Origin: Ailurus styani
Taxonomy: Eukaryota; Chordata; Mammalia; Carnivora; Ailuridae
DNA: 64,000 bases
Assembly (NCBI GenBank): GCA_002007465.1
Contig: LNAC01000004.1
Coordinates: forward strand, 283,705-347,704
Direction: 5' to 3'
A program made the translations under genes and the position numbers. Positions 1 to 12,090 of this stretch are shown here, piece by piece (positions within the stretch are counted from its first letter, which is position 1; every line of letters begins with the position of its first letter). The notes under the pieces were generated by a model. The model saw nothing but the letters and a program-made list of their open reading frames with translations. It was not told the origin of the DNA and made no database searches.

Positions 1-284
1 GCTGGCATTTGAAAATCTTTACTGTTTGCCTCAGAGTATTTGGTTTGTTGGAAATGGAGTTCCTTGGAGTTTTAGCCTGAAGTTCGGTCTACTCAACGTA
101 GTCTTTGGAAATGTTTACTGCTTTAATATGGACTTGATGTGTGGTGCTGCATAGACCCAGGAGTTTATTTGCACCCTGAGGCCAATAAAGATTTCTTTGG
201 TTTTATGAGCCAGACTGTTCTCTGTCTTCTCCATGTGACCCTGCGGTGGGGAGATTGGGGGAGAGGGGGGGCCTATTAGGATGG
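1..284. other. Intergenic, nothing recognised
   Basis: Unique-looking sequence downstream of ZNF385B. The open frames here are short and show no family features. Confidence 0.5.
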
Positions 285-378
285 AGTTTCTGGTCCACCC
301 TCTTGAATAATAATCTTTGGGGATGGGACCCAGTAACACACATTTGAACAAACTCTCCAGGTGATGCATCTCTACACT
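285..378 (+). mobile_element. MER5A-like hAT DNA transposon fragment
   Basis: The stretch runs from a match to 'GGGATGGGACCCAGTAACA' through 'CAAACTCTCCAGGTGATGCA'. It resembles the right half of MER5A, a non-autonomous hAT-Charlie element, strongly diverged. Recognised from memory of the consensus. Confidence 0.6.
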
Positions 379-1500
379 ACTCTTTCAGAATCTGTAGTCC
401 ACGTTGTACTTTGTAATTCAGTGAAGACTCGGCAGTTAGTTCAAGGTTTTTTGCCTGTAGACAAAGCAAAGTAACCACCCTATTAAAAAGCCTTGCTTTC
501 TGGTTTGAGACAGGTGGCACTTTTTCACTCTTGCTCAGTGTTTGACTTCCAAATGGATTTCAGTGCTTAACTGCTCAGTATATTGATGCAAAATGGGCTC
601 AGCCATGTTGTGAAATGTAAGCGTGAGAGTTGAAGCTAGCTTTTTGTTTTAACGAAGATGTGAACTTGACTTCCAGCTATCTTTGGTGATACTGCATCTC
701 AGAGGAGCCTCCTATTACCAGGAGCTACAAGGAGGAGCCACTGATCTTTGTCTTTGAGAGCCAGAAATCAAAGTGCAGAGTGTTTATTCACTACAGGGTT
801 TTCCTATTTATCGTCCAAGCTTCAATGTGAATATTGTCTCATGTGCCACCTGTTTATATTTACTGGTAAGTGAAACAGTTATTGGCATCCAAATAATGAA
901 TTCTCTTAAGGAGAGTGTATGGATAGTATTCTGACTCCTTGTCAGGAAAGGGAGGCTGTGTTTTGCATTGTCCCTTTATCATTTGGAACTTTGGGCCCTT
1001 ATATAGGTTAAATGCTGTCAGAGGCTCTTCAAAGAAATTTTCCTAACTATTCATACTTATATGGTATGTGTTCTTTTCACATGCAGTTCTTCCCTACTGC
1101 CTGCACTGCAGAGAATAAAACATCAGATAAATATGCCTGGAATGCTGATTTTTCTGATGGAGAGATAAAGGAAGCCTGCCTTTTCTTTCAGTTGGTGGCC
1201 TGTTCACCAAACTCTATATGCTATATACATAGAGCAATACTTATGCTGTAATAAAAATGCTATTCCAATCAGCAGTGAGAGATGAATGTATTTTGATCTT
1301 ATAATAATGTCATTACTTAAATAAATAGGCACCATCTTTCACAGTCAAAAAACAAACGAGGCTATGTGAATCTATGCACTGGCCATACAATTCCTAAATA
1401 ATTGGTTGAGTAACAGCAGAAGAGCCCAGAACATGGGAGAGAGGTGGGAAGAATCCGCGTGAGAGGCATCGAGAATCATAAACCTTAGAATACTATTTAC
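379..1500. other. Intergenic, nothing recognised
   Basis: AT-rich unique-looking sequence. The 79-codon open frame at 1012-1251 has no recognisable domain and is probably chance. Confidence 0.5.
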
Positions 1501-1708
1501 TGGGGCGCCTGGGTGGCTCTCTTGGTTAAGTGTCCGACTCTTGGTTTCAGCTCAGGTCATGACCTCAGGGTCATGAGATCAACCCATCTCCAGGCCCATG
1601 CTGGGTTCTGGGTGGAGTCTGCTTGTCCCTCTCCCTCCTCCTGTGCCCCTCCACTTCTCTCGCTTTCAAATTAATTAATTAATTAATTAAATCTTAATTA
1701 AGAAAAGA
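1501..1708 (+). mobile_element. SINEC (CAN-SINE), older type
   Basis: tRNA-Lys-like head GGGGCGCCTGGGTGGCTC, then GGTTAAGTGTCCGACTCTTG, a CT-rich middle and a (TTAA)n tail at 1671-1690. The 'gtgtccgactcttggtttcagctc' variant is an older carnivore subfamily. Confidence 0.9.
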
Positions 1709-2290
1709 GATGCTATTTACATTGGGTGATTGGGTGTTTCTTTCTTCAAAGTAACCTAATTGCAGTTTCAACACGCCAAGAAAATAGTTTTTCTCAAGGT
1801 AGGGAAAAAATCTGAAATAACACTAAAGCTCTTTTCTTGCTTTTCATTTTTATAATTAACTATTCTTATATGACATTTATTACCCATTTATTTTTCAGTT
1901 ATAATTTCTTGGATTCTTCTGAAATTGTGTGTCATGGTGTGGTGGAGTTCATTTGTTTTGGTTATAATGGAACAACTAATTATATTTACATGATTCTGAA
2001 ATAGCAACATGTGTTCTTTATAGAAATTCAAATTCTACCAAAAATTAAAAATAAAATGTAGAGCCATATGGAAATCTACAACTCAGGAGTAACTTCCATC
2101 AATTTATCAGACATCTTTCATTTACTAGACATCTTTCCATGTATGTATGCCAATGTACAGGTATAGTTTTAAAACTTAATATGACTGTGTTCATATGTAA
2201 CATGTTGTTCTGTAACCTTTTATTTCTTCCACTTGGACCCATATCATGGACATCTTTTAATGTCAGTAATTACAGAATTATGTCATTTTA

Positions 2291-2420
2291 ATTTTTTTAA
2301 AGTAGGCTCCATGCCCACTGTGGAACCCAACACAGGGCCTGAATTCATGACCCTCAGATCAAGACCTGAGCTGAAATCAAGAGTCAGATGCTTAACTGAC
2401 TGAGCCACCCAGATGTCCCA
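2291..2420 (-). mobile_element. Old SINEC fragment
   Basis: Reverse-oriented carnivore SINE lacking the CT-rich part and ending in GCTTAACTGACTGAGCCACC. Diverged, and immediately followed by a second SINE. Confidence 0.8.
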
Positions 2421-2433
2421 TGTCATCATTTAA

Positions 2434-2637
2434 TTTTATTTTTTTTTAAAGATTTTATTTATTTATTTGACAGAGAGAGACACAGCAAGAGAGGGAACAC
2501 AAGCAGGGGGAGTGGGAGAGGGAGAAGCAGGCTTCCTGCGGAGAAGGGAGCCCAATGCAGGGCTCAATCCCAGGACCCCGGGATCATGACCTGAGCTGAA
2601 GGCAGACGCTTAACCAACTGAGCCACCCAGGTGCCCC
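2434..2637 (-). mobile_element. SINEC with target-site duplication
   Basis: Oligo-T, AAGATTTTATTTATTTATTT, GA-rich middle, then AACTGAGCCACCCAGGTGCC. It is flanked by copies of CATGTCATCATTTAA (about 2419-2433 and 2639-2653), which mark the insertion site next to the older SINE. Confidence 0.93.
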
Positions 2638-3654
2638 TCATGTCATCATTTAAAATGGTTGTGCTATTTCCTATCACATATGGGTTCCATAATTTATTTA
2701 TTCATTCCCTATGGATGAATATTTTTTCATTATTTTGAAATATATTTGTGCATAAATCTTTTTACATTTACAGAATTAGTATCTTAGGATAAAGTTTTGA
2801 ACATAGGATTCCTGGGCCAAATGTTATGTGTAATTGACATGATGATACATACTGACCAACCATACTTCCAGAGAAGTTGAAGCAATTTTCCTTACTACCA
2901 ACAATGCTTGACTGTGTCCATTTTCCCACTCTTACTGACACAAGGTCTAGAAAATTTATATATTTTTTGTTAACATGCTAGATCAAAAAAATGTTGATTT
3001 CATTTGTAGTAAGTGATAAAAAACAGCTTTTCACATTTATTAAGTGTTTGTATATATTTTGTTTTTCTTAATTGCTTTTTTGCCTTTTTTTCTATTGGAT
3101 TGTTTATCTTTCTTTTCTGAAAGAAAATCCCATCCCATATAATTAGTTCTCTGTATAATAAGGATATAAAGCTATATATTTCATATGAATTATAAATATT
3201 TTTCTTAGTTTTTCTTCTATGCTTAATTCCCTTTATAGTGATTTTTAGTTTTTTACATCAGGAAGAAGTTGTTTTATTTTTTATAATGGTAGTAGTAATT
3301 TTTTTTGCAACATAAAGAAGCTTTTGATTTTTTACAACTTGAAACTCTATTTGTTATATGGAATATAAGACATAAAATTCAAACATATTAGTGATACACA
3401 AACACTTTGCATTTAATTTGGTTCTGTTGTACTACTTTCATTTGAACTATATCCTTATGAGTAGGAACATAAATTTACAACTAATGAATTTACTGTTTCC
3501 CATACAGATGTTTTTTTCTCTGAGTCTAGATTAATGTTAAAGACTCAAAATTGGCTAATTTGAGAGAATTTACTTAAAATTTAAAAATTAAAAATGAGAA
3601 AAAATAATTTCATTTATCCACATCTGAAAATTTGCATAAGCTATGATTTGCAGT

Positions 3655-3850
3655 GACATTTACATGCTTGGTTTTATTTGCTTCTCAGAACCACCCTGGG
3701 GGTTGGGTACTATGTTTTATACGTGTGAGAAACTAGGGCTCTGGGAAAATGACATGAAATCATTTTCAGACATAAAATCGCAGAACTAAGAAACAGATGA
3801 TATGATAGGATTTGAATTCATGTCTTTTGAATACAAGTTGTGTATTGTTC
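3655..3850 (+). mobile_element. MIR SINE
   Basis: MIR-like order: 'accaccctgggggttgggta', 'gtgagaaactagggctctgg', then 'aggatttgaattcatgtctt'. Diverged; its right end is cut by the next SINE. Confidence 0.6.
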
Positions 3851-4025
3851 TTTTTTTTAAGATTTTTAAAAATTTATTAGACAGCGGGGGAGGGGGGAGC
3901 GAGCACACAAGCAGGCAGAAAGAGACTTCCTGAGAGAGCCTGACGTGGGGCTCAATCCCAGGCCCCTGGGATTATGACCTGAGCCAAAGGCAGCCGCTTA
4001 ACCAACTGAGCCACCCAGGAGCCCC
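3851..4025 (-). mobile_element. SINEC with target-site duplication
   Basis: Reverse-oriented SINE ending AACTGAGCCACCCAGGAGCCCC. TTGTGTATTGTTCTT occurs on both sides (3836-3850 and about 4028-4042). Confidence 0.92.
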
Positions 4026-4042
4026 AAATTGTGTATTGTTCT

Positions 4043-6030
4043 TATTTCATTATCTTCCATCCTAATTTTACTTTTTCACTCTAATAAAAATGAAAAGGAG
4101 GTGCTTAATGACTAGCTTGTCCAATCATCTGTAGACGAGTGACTTCTTAAAATGAATATGGCATGAAGGTATTGTCACTATATCCATAGAAGGGATCTGA
4201 CAACCAGAGATTGTTGCAGCTTGGGCACTTAGTGACTAGAAGAATACATTGTATTGTCACTCTTACTTTACATTGTATTGTCACTTTCTTTTTAGCCAAA
4301 GAAATCAGGGCAATTCCCTTCAGTCACGCTCCCTTGCTGATGAGAGGCTGCATCAGGTCCCTGATGAGTTACCCCATGGAGCTAATTACTTGGAGAAAAG
4401 CAGGAGGCAGAGCTGAGCATCCCCTGTGGAATTTGCTCTTACACTACACAGCTCCGCCTCAGCCCACTAAGGTATCAAAAGTGGTATTTTCCCAAAGAGG
4501 CCATGTCAACTCTGATGTTAACTGAGGGCCATCGTATTAACAAAGTCAGGATCTGGGAAGGAACACTGACAAGAGGCCAGAATCCACCTAGCAGGCCTAT
4601 CGAGGTGAAATGAAGTCCTTCTGCCTGTTACCAGAAGACGCTTGTGCTTATCAAGGGTGTACATCTTGATGCTGAATTTGTCAAAGGGTTTCTGGTCATC
4701 TCTCCCCTCCGGCCATTATCCTTCTCTCCGATCACACCCTGGGCAGTGGGTGCCCATTTCTCAAAACATCCCTAAACTCAACGTCCTCAGTGAGTCACTT
4801 TAGATTCCTGAAGGGAGTGTTAGCACAATAGGATTTCCATCTGATGCTCTATCAGCTCTGTCTCCTTAGCTGTTTTTTCCAGTGAGAATTCCCGTGGTTC
4901 CCTTTCTCAGCTATATTAACTGTAGTGTAGATCTCCTTAAAGCACTTTCTGAGAGAAAAATTCTACAGAAACATAACCATTTCTGCTCCAGAATATAGGA
5001 ATCTCTCAGGGCAGAGAGGGAGCAAATCAGAGGTGGTATGTTTGGTGCATAATGCAAATGAAAATTCTGTTTTTTGCTTTTACAGTAGTTTAAAGCAGCT
5101 ATCAATCAGTGTGGCTGTCAGTAAGGGGCATCTAACTACATTTATCCCATGCCCTGGTCCTATCCATTGTCAATATACCATTGGCTTTTATTTACTGCAA
5201 GTTCCTTCCTCTGCCTATTTGTGAGTGCATCTAACAATGTGCCTTTAAAATCTTGTTATTTAGTTGTGAATACCCAAGAGGTCACTTCTTTCCTGAAGAA
5301 TCATGGTGCTTGAGATGAACAGGAATGCTCCTGAGACAAGGGTTGCCTGATGTGGCAAGTAAAAATAAAGGCTTAAGTTTGAATTTCAAATAAACAACAA
5401 ATATTCTTTTGTATAAGTACATCCCAAATATTGCATACTTATTTCTGGGACATACTTATACCATGTGCAATATCTTACTGAAGTTATTAAAATATTCTAT
5501 TAAAAATTATTCACTGTTGATCTGAAATTCAAATTTGTTTAGGTATTTTATATTTTATCTGGCAATCCTATTTGAGATCAATTTTCATATTCTATGGAGA
5601 CCAGAGCTGGACTATGTCAGAGTAAACAGCACATTTTTTAACTTTCCTGATAAGTGGAGGGTAGAGTGGTAGTCTTTCCCCACTAAAAATGCCACAGGAA
5701 GAGTTATTAATTCAAATACACACATCTGCTTAGGATTGACTCACTTGTGCTACCTCAGAATTAGGGTGCGTAAGCTACATCTGTTAGATAGTGTTGTATA
5801 TATCATTACTTGAAGCTACCCATGGCTACTTTTGGAGGCATGCATTTTAATTAATTGCTATTCATTTGTATGTCTTCCCTGAGGTGATTTTTCAAAATCT
5901 TAAACTATAAATCTAATCAGCGGATTTATGGGTCTGTTTAAATAATGACATTTAAAAATTTTTGAGGATGGCAGTGAACATTAATGAGATAGAAGATATA
6001 CAAGAGAAATGAAATATAATTGCTGTTAGA

Positions 6031-6063
<33 letters not shown>

Positions 6064-6529
6064 AAACTTCTCCAAAGTGTTACACAGAAACACATTTCTT
6101 TCAGGGCGTGATATTTCTAAGCCATGTCTGAAGGTTCAACCAAGGTTTAGTGTAACCAGTATAGAGTTGAAATGACTCATATTAAAACAAACAAACGAAC
6201 AAATTCTGAATGTCAAACTGGAATTTTAATAGACTCTAACACTGACCTGACTATATGCCTAAAATATTAAGGTCAACAATTTTCAAACAGTTGGATAAAC
6301 TCTTTGATAAAGGAAGCCTATTGCCATGGAGCACAGCTGCACTGCCATCCACTGGCCTTAACTTTTTAGAAATGAGGTTTTAGGTCCCACCCCACCCCCA
6401 TTCTTCTCATTTTAAATAATTGGAATGGTTTGGGCTTACGGTGTGGGAAAAGGGGCTTTGTCATAGCTTTGTTACCACTCTCTTCAAAGTTCTGTAACAG
6501 AGTAGTAGATTAAAGATGGCCACAAATTC
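4043..6529. other. Intergenic, mostly unassigned
   Basis: No gene or clear transposon recognised. Small landmarks are two copies of TACATTGTATTGTCACT at about 4247-4287 and the (ATC)n tract at 6033. The 104-codon plus-strand frame at 4211-4525 shows no domain. Confidence 0.45.
6033..6063 (+). repeat. (ATC)n microsatellite
   Basis: About ten perfect CAT/ATC triplets. Confidence 0.97.
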
Positions 6530-7026
6530 TTTGCTCTTTTTCACACTGAAAAGTGAATACTTTCCTTCCCCTCAAATCTGGATTGGCCTTAGTGACTTGC
6601 TTGATCAATAGAATGCAGCATAAGTGACATGCTGGGAGTTTTGAGACAATTTTATAAGAAGTTTTTTGACTTCCACCCAGGAAATGCTCTCTCTCTGGGA
6701 GCCCTGAATTACTGTGTTATTGCCTGAGACCCCTAAGAGAGGCCATGTGTAGGTCTTCCGGTGACTGTTCCAATAGAGTTCAGCCTTCCAGACACCATCT
6801 CCATACAGGCACACATGTGAATGAAGCCATCTTGGGCCTCCAGACACCGCCCCTCACCAAGTATTACCAAGGGACTTCATCTTGATGCCTCCCCGAATAG
6901 AAGAATAGCCCAGCCAAGCCTGGTTGGAATTCTTGACCCCTGAAATCACGATAGAATAAGATGGTTGTTATTTTAAGCCACTAAGTTTTGAAGTAGTTCG
7001 TTAAGCATATAACCAGAACAAATAGT
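6530..7026 (+). mobile_element. MLT1-type solo LTR (MaLR, ERVL-like)
   Basis: Landmarks in MLT1 order: 'ttagtgacttgcttgatcaatagaatg', 'gaagccatcttgg', 'ttattttaagccactaagttt' and the terminal 'ataaccagaacaaata'. An old endogenous retrovirus-like LTR without internal coding sequence; noncoding. Confidence 0.75.
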
Positions 7027-7469
7027 GATGTATTGATCTTTATGCTTAAAAAGAGAATGAAGTAGAAGAAAAAAGGGGTGTGCTGATTAGAGAAGGTGAA
7101 GGGGGAGGAGTGGAATAGAAGGAGATCATAAATGCTTTGGACACAAATGAAAGATGGGCTAGGGATTTAGAAGACTTAGTGCAAATTTAAAAAAAAATCA
7201 GAGTCGCAAATTTTTATCAAGCCACTACTGTGACTTAGGCTACACTCACAAACAACATGGCCCGACTTCTTAGGGATTCAGAGGGAAAAGAGCAGTAAAG
7301 TCTTGCCTCATGCAGATGCTGTGAACAGTAATGAATAAACATGACAAAAATGCTTCAAGTAAGAGCTGAAAATGCTAAATATGTAAGGAGCAATCTTTGC
7401 ACCTACTGAAAATCGTATGATGATTTCAAATTGAAGGTGTCTCAGGAGAAAATAACTTTGAAAACACAG

Positions 7470-8661
7470 AGTTTTACTTTTTGTACTTTTATTGAAAAGG
7501 TACATTTAAAAAAATACACAGACGTTTTACCATTTACAGATTGCAGATATAGATGCTCTAAAAGAGTTCACTCTGTTTTGTTGTTTTATGATACCTCTTG
7601 CCCCTGATACCACAAACATTCCAGTCTTGTTGATAACAGTTTAGAAAGGGGGGCATGGGAGCATGACCTGCAACATATTCGGTGAACAGAAAGACAAATT
7701 GTTCAATTATAAATTTTTTATCTTCTGTACATTATTGCATTAGGGAGCCACAAAATTATGTAGCATCATTACAAGTGAAAACAGGTTAAAAATGAAGAAG
7801 ATAATTACGTAGAAATACATGGATTCATTGTCTCCTTGCAGAATATGCACGAGAGGTGCAAAAATGTGCAACCGAGGAAGCTCTTTTTTTCTGGTTGTAT
7901 ACATTTGCTTAGCAACTCAAACTAGTGAGGAAGCTACAAAATAAGTTAAACAAAAGTAGCAAACAGGTAGTAATTATAGCTATGTTATATGGCTTTCTAG
8001 TTCTTTTAAATATCACCAAATAAAACGTGAAATAAAGAAAATACATTACTTTATCTTTTGTTCTCTTAAAGAGAAAATTCAAAGCTACTTTGCTTCCTAA
8101 CATTTACACAGCAACTAAAAATGTTGAGTTCAGACAGGAGATACAGAACTAGTACTACACAGGATACAACAGTACTTGGGTCTAAAACAGTACACAATCC
8201 CTGTCGACAACAGTACACCAGAAAAGAAAACGTAGTGATCCGTTGGTAAAATGGTATCCACAAGTAAGCACTTGTGTTCATCTGTTTTTGTTCCACACTA
8301 GAATGTGCCCCGTTGGATTCCAGAGTTATTTACAGACGTGTGAGGAAGACCCTAGTTTTCAAGTCTGTCAGGAAACTATTCCTTATCGTTTCTAAGCCAG
8401 ATCACACCCATGTTAAAGGACTCGGCGAATGGCATATAGATACATTGTTCTGTTTTGTTTTCTGACCGAGACATTTGCAAGAAACCAATGATCTCAGAGA
8501 CACGGATGGAGTGGGGGAGGGCCGGGGGAAAAGCCGGGGCTGCTCAGATCCCTAACGGTGGGAGCGGTCCCTAAAAGCACTCTTGAGCCTAGTGAGCTGC
8601 TAGTCTTTGGAGTCGGGGCTGGGGCGCCGCCCCGTGTGGCCGGGGGAGGCGGGGGGCCCGC
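7470..8661 (-). other. ZNF385B: ZNF385B 3' untranslated region
   Basis: About 1.2 kb between the gap hiding the last coding exon and the polyadenylation signal. It starts very GC-rich (8500-8661) and becomes AT-rich from about 8460 down. It contains no recognised repeat, unlike the sequence below 7030, which fits a retained UTR. A Pumilio-type element TGTAAATA occurs on the minus strand at 8327-8334. The stop codon itself is not visible, so the 5' edge of the UTR is uncertain. Confidence 0.7.
7488..7493 (-). terminator. Polyadenylation signal AATAAA for ZNF385B
   Basis: The minus strand reads TTTTCAATAAAAGTAC; cleavage is expected 10-30 bases further on, near 7460-7478. A GT-rich stretch (CTCTGTGTTTTC) follows on the minus strand, as expected for a downstream element. 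Other polyadenylation sites cannot be excluded. Confidence 0.65.
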
Positions 8662-9420
8662 NNNNNNNNNNNNNNNNNNNNNNNNNNNNNNNNNNNNNNN
8701 NNNNNNNNNNNNNNNNNNNNNNNNNNNNNNNNNNNNNNNNNNNNNNNNNNNNNNNNNNNNNNNNNNNNNNNNNNNNNNNNNNNNNNNNNNNNNNNNNNNN
8801 NNNNNNNNNNNNNNNNNNNNNNNNNNNNNNNNNNNNNNNNNNNNNNNNNNNNNNNNNNNNNNNNNNNNNNNNNNNNNNNNNNNNNNNNNNNNNNNNNNNN
8901 NNNNNNNNNNNNNNNNNNNNNNNNNNNNNNNNNNNNNNNNNNNNNNNNNNNNNNNNNNNNNNNNNNNNNNNNNNNNNNNNNNNNNNNNNNNNNNNNNNNN
9001 NNNNNNNNNNNNNNNNNNNNNNNNNNNNNNNNNNNNNNNNNNNNNNNNNNNNNNNNNNNNNNNNNNNNNNNNNNNNNNNNNNNNNNNNNNNNNNNNNNNN
9101 NNNNNNNNNNNNNNNNNNNNNNNNNNNNNNNNNNNNNNNNNNNNNNNNNNNNNNNNNNNNNNNNNNNNNNNNNNNNNNNNNNNNNNNNNNNNNNNNNNNN
9201 NNNNNNNNNNNNNNNGGGGGGGGAGAGGGTTTTGAATAAGCACCGCGGACACCGTTTCGCGACGCGCGCGTTCAGAGGGCAGCGTTTAAAAATCCGTGAC
9301 GCCCCGAAGTCAAGAAATTATTTTCACGGAGCTGGTTTTCAGAGGCTCTCGGCATACCTTTGCTTTGATTTGTTTCTGGTTGTCTTTGCCCCTGGGCACT
9401 AGGACCCCGGGGGGGGGGCG
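8500..9420. other. GC/CpG-rich block around the final ZNF385B exon
   Basis: Sequence on both sides of the gap is GC- and CpG-rich (CGCGACGCGCGCG at about 9258-9270; GGCGCCGCCCCGTG at about 8624-8637). It may be a CpG island over the terminal coding exon, which is common where that exon is alanine/proline-rich. A promoter role is possible but unsupported. Confidence 0.6.
8662..9215. other. ZNF385B: Assembly gap (554 N) probably hiding the last ZNF385B coding exon
   Basis: A run of N with GC-rich sequence on both sides. On the minus strand the bases just before the gap (9240 down to 9216) end in a C/T tract of the kind expected before an acceptor. The bases after it (from 8661 down) show none of the expected C-terminus and read as UTR. 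The missing exon should start in phase 0 with the histidine half of finger 3 and run about 100 codons to the stop, which fits within 554 bases. High GC content is the likely reason for the dropout. The true gap size may differ. Confidence 0.75.
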
Positions 9421-11297
9421 CCTCTCTGAAGAGATACTAAAGCTATTTTGTGCCGCTTCTTCTAGCAAAGAAAAAGCAAACATACCCAGAAGGTTTCCTG
9501 CTTAGATCATGGAGCTCAATTTAAAATTCTGACTACTCGTAAACCACAGTGCCGCATAGAGAGAGGTTTGCTGGGCGTGGGGGTGTGGGGGGGTAGGCCT
9601 GACCTCTCCCTTCTCTCTGAAGAGCTGCACTGGGTGAGTAACTGGGGTTCAGGACGTTAGGGACCTGTTAAGCGTCATGAAAACAAAGCCAGTGTGCACC
9701 TCTCTCTCTGGCCACTTGAAGAGTATTCCCTGAAAAACTGCAGCTAACTCAAATTTCTGTCGTTGGGCATGATCGTAAGTGTGCTAGAAACGTTCTCTTT
9801 TTAAAAGGAATCCCAAGGTGGAATCTTCCTGTGAAGAGAAATCAATCCTTAATTTCTCTCTTTTGCAATCAGGAGAAGCTTTGCACACAGGATTTGTTTA
9901 ATGCAGGTAACACCTGCCTGCAGCATCAGATGGAGGCTTTGCAGAAGCTGGGAGCATCACCTTCAGCTGGCCAATCCCGCGTCAACCTCAAATGGAATGC
10001 CACACTGGGCTAAGTCCCAGGGAGATTATGAAATCCATCCATCTGGGTATTTATATGACATCTATTGCTGGCGCCCCTGGGTATTTTTGCAAAGAAACTG
10101 AAAACAGCACATACTGAGAGCAGGTAGGACAGGCTGAATACCAACATGCCTGCTAGACAGGGAAAGAGAGAGTAATATAAACACCCACTTTACTTTCTGA
10201 AGAAGGGGTGTAAAAGGGGGGTGGAGGAGGGAGGAGAGGGAGAGTCTCCAGAAAGGAGGGTATTAAGTGGGTGGAGTTTTGTTTTAGGAAGGCAAGCCCT
10301 CTTCCCAGGTTCAGCACATTCCAGGATTCCTCAGGATTACTTGTCTTTGTCCCTGAGCATGTATTTTTCTTTATATGTTAAAGAAGGTAGTCTTTTGTAA
10401 AGGTCCTGGTAAAGAGTAAGGTATTAACTCTTAAAGAGGTTCAGTTTCTCTTCTCTAAAGCAGCTTTCTTCAAGGTGACCTATAGCAGGGACTAAGCAGT
10501 TCCTTCTAAACTTCTGACTACTCGGGCTGTCTATGAGGGCTATTTAAATTCAAAACCTTTCAGGACCAGTTAGTCCCCCGGCCTCCTAACCCACAGTCCC
10601 TAAAGTGGACCCACAAAAACAGGTGAGCAGGTGAGGTGAACTTACTGCTAAAATGCTTGGGCTCCGCTGGAGTTTGTTGTAAGGGCTGTACTTCGGCTTC
10701 AGTGGTTTCCCTGCAACTCGATCCTTATGCCTTCGGCTAGAAATGTGCTGAAAAAGGTTGGATGCATTAGCTGAATCTAAATGTGAGCTTTATTCCTTGT
10801 AAAATGTATTTCCTAAATAGAGGTAGCGGGTTGCTCCATTCCCAGTTCTGGTTCTACCGTTCCGAGGTGGGGAGGGTACGATCATCGAGCTCTCAACATT
10901 CAGACTTGCTCCCCACTCAATTGTAATGCTTCTTTTCCTTCACTTTCTCTGGAGTACTTACCCTGTTTTGCCCGTTTTTACCATCATGACTGATGAGTCT
11001 GTCTCCCTAACCAGATTTTGGTCTTTGAAAGACAGGCTGAACATCTTGTCTTCCAGAAGTTTCTGCTTGACTGACTACAAGCTCCAGGTTGAATGCTGTG
11101 CTCACCTAGCCCAGATCTGACGTATAATAAAGGTGCACAAATATTTGGTACTAACTTTTTCTTCCACTAGCACCTGCACATCATATATTGTATACATAAA
11201 GATTGGTAAATTTATCTGTGAGTGTAGATTATATAGATTAGATACACAAGCCAGTGGTGACCCAAACAACAGTGAATACTAATTCAAGATACATTAC
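9216..11297 (-). other. Last ZNF385B intron
   Basis: CpG-rich near the gap, then unique sequence without recognised repeats. G-rich tracts occur at 9573-9597 and 10204-10240. No extra exon could be supported. The plus-strand open frames here (9296-10101, 10926-11120) show no domains. Confidence 0.55.
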
Positions 11298-11476
11298 CTG
11301 CTTGAGTTGAATTTCTGAATTAACATGAACATCACAGATCTCACAATGAAATGTCTTGTTCTGAAGTCCTGAGCCCTTACTGCCATTTTGCATCTTTAAC
11401 CTTGATCCGGGTCTAGGATAGGACTTAATTGGACCAGCCCCGTTGCGAGCTTCAACCATGGTCTTGTGTTTAGAAC
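11298..11476 (-). CDS. ZNF385B: ZNF385B coding exon: end of zinc finger 2, start of zinc finger 3
   Basis: A 179-nt exon. The minus-strand acceptor is TTGGGCTTAG before 11476 and the donor is CAG|GTAATG after 11298. Two bases complete the Gly codon begun in the previous exon, followed by 59 full codons ending exactly on Gln, so the next exon should start in phase 0. The peptide begins SKHKTMVEARNGAGPIKSYP, giving the last histidine of finger 2. A basic spacer (RPGSRLKMQNGSKGSGLQNK) follows, then FHCEICDVHVNSEIQLKQ with the C-x2-C of finger 3. The finger-3 histidines (expected HxxSxRHK-type sequence) are missing here and should open the final exon. Only 871 bp of intron separates this exon from the upstream one at 12348. 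Confidence 0.95.
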
Positions 11477-11599
11477 CTAAGCCCAAAGAGACATATAGTA
11501 AGTAAAAAGCTATTTAAGAACCAAATAGATACATGAATAGCTATTTGTTTTCTTATCTTTCGTAAGTTTATCCTCAGGCTAAACTTCTCATTGCTTTTT

Positions 11600-12090
11600 T
11601 TAAAAAAATAATCATTTTAATGCTGATTATAAACACTTTTTATTTATTATGAATCATGCTGATTATTCAGCACATTTTTGTTGTAAAAAGAGGGAAAACA
11701 TGATTATGAAGAAAATATGGAAAATACAGAGAAGCATAAAAAAATAAAGACTACCCTATATTTTCACAACTCAGAGATAACCATGGTCATCATTTTAGTT
11801 TTTTTTTTTTCAGGTTTTGTTTTGTTTATATACTAAAAATATATATTTTTTTCAAAATTGGGATCATACTAGTTAAATAGCCTGAAAATTTCACATAGCA
11901 AATCATATACTTTTTTTTTTAACAGTTACATTTTAATGACTGAGTAATATATTCTCTCATGTTGGGTTACTATAATGTATTTGACATTACCCTACTGAGG
12001 GACTTTTAAATTGTTTCTCTTTTTTTCTAAGTGTGTTGCAGTGAATATTGTGCATGGATATTTGTCTTCATCTCTGTCACTAAATTGTAA
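11600..12090 (-). mobile_element. Ancient L1 (L1ME-like) fragment between two exons
   Basis: Antisense L1M landmarks such as 'gataaccatggtcatcat', 'tgactgagtaatatattc' and 'tgttgcagtgaatattgtgc'. It lies within the 871-bp intron between exons 12348-12593 and 11298-11476. Confidence 0.6.

Larger units (their letters stand above)
2095..3150 (-). mobile_element. Ancient L1 fragment, interrupted by two SINEs
   Basis: Antisense L1-like landmarks: a 'catggacatctttt...' type segment before 2290, then 'tgaatattttttcattatttt', 'ttcctgggccaaatg' and 'ccaacaatgcttgactgtgtcc', in the order expected of an old L1M 3' region. The element is split by the SINEs at 2291-2637. Confidence 0.6.

Noticed and set aside
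6605..6847. 80-codon minus-strand frame
   Set aside because: Lies antisense within the MLT1-type LTR.
8494..9252. Open frames of 210-252 codons on both strands near 9 kb
   Set aside because: They are mostly unknown residues across the N gap; only the flanks are real sequence. Minus-strand sequence here is interpreted as 3'UTR.
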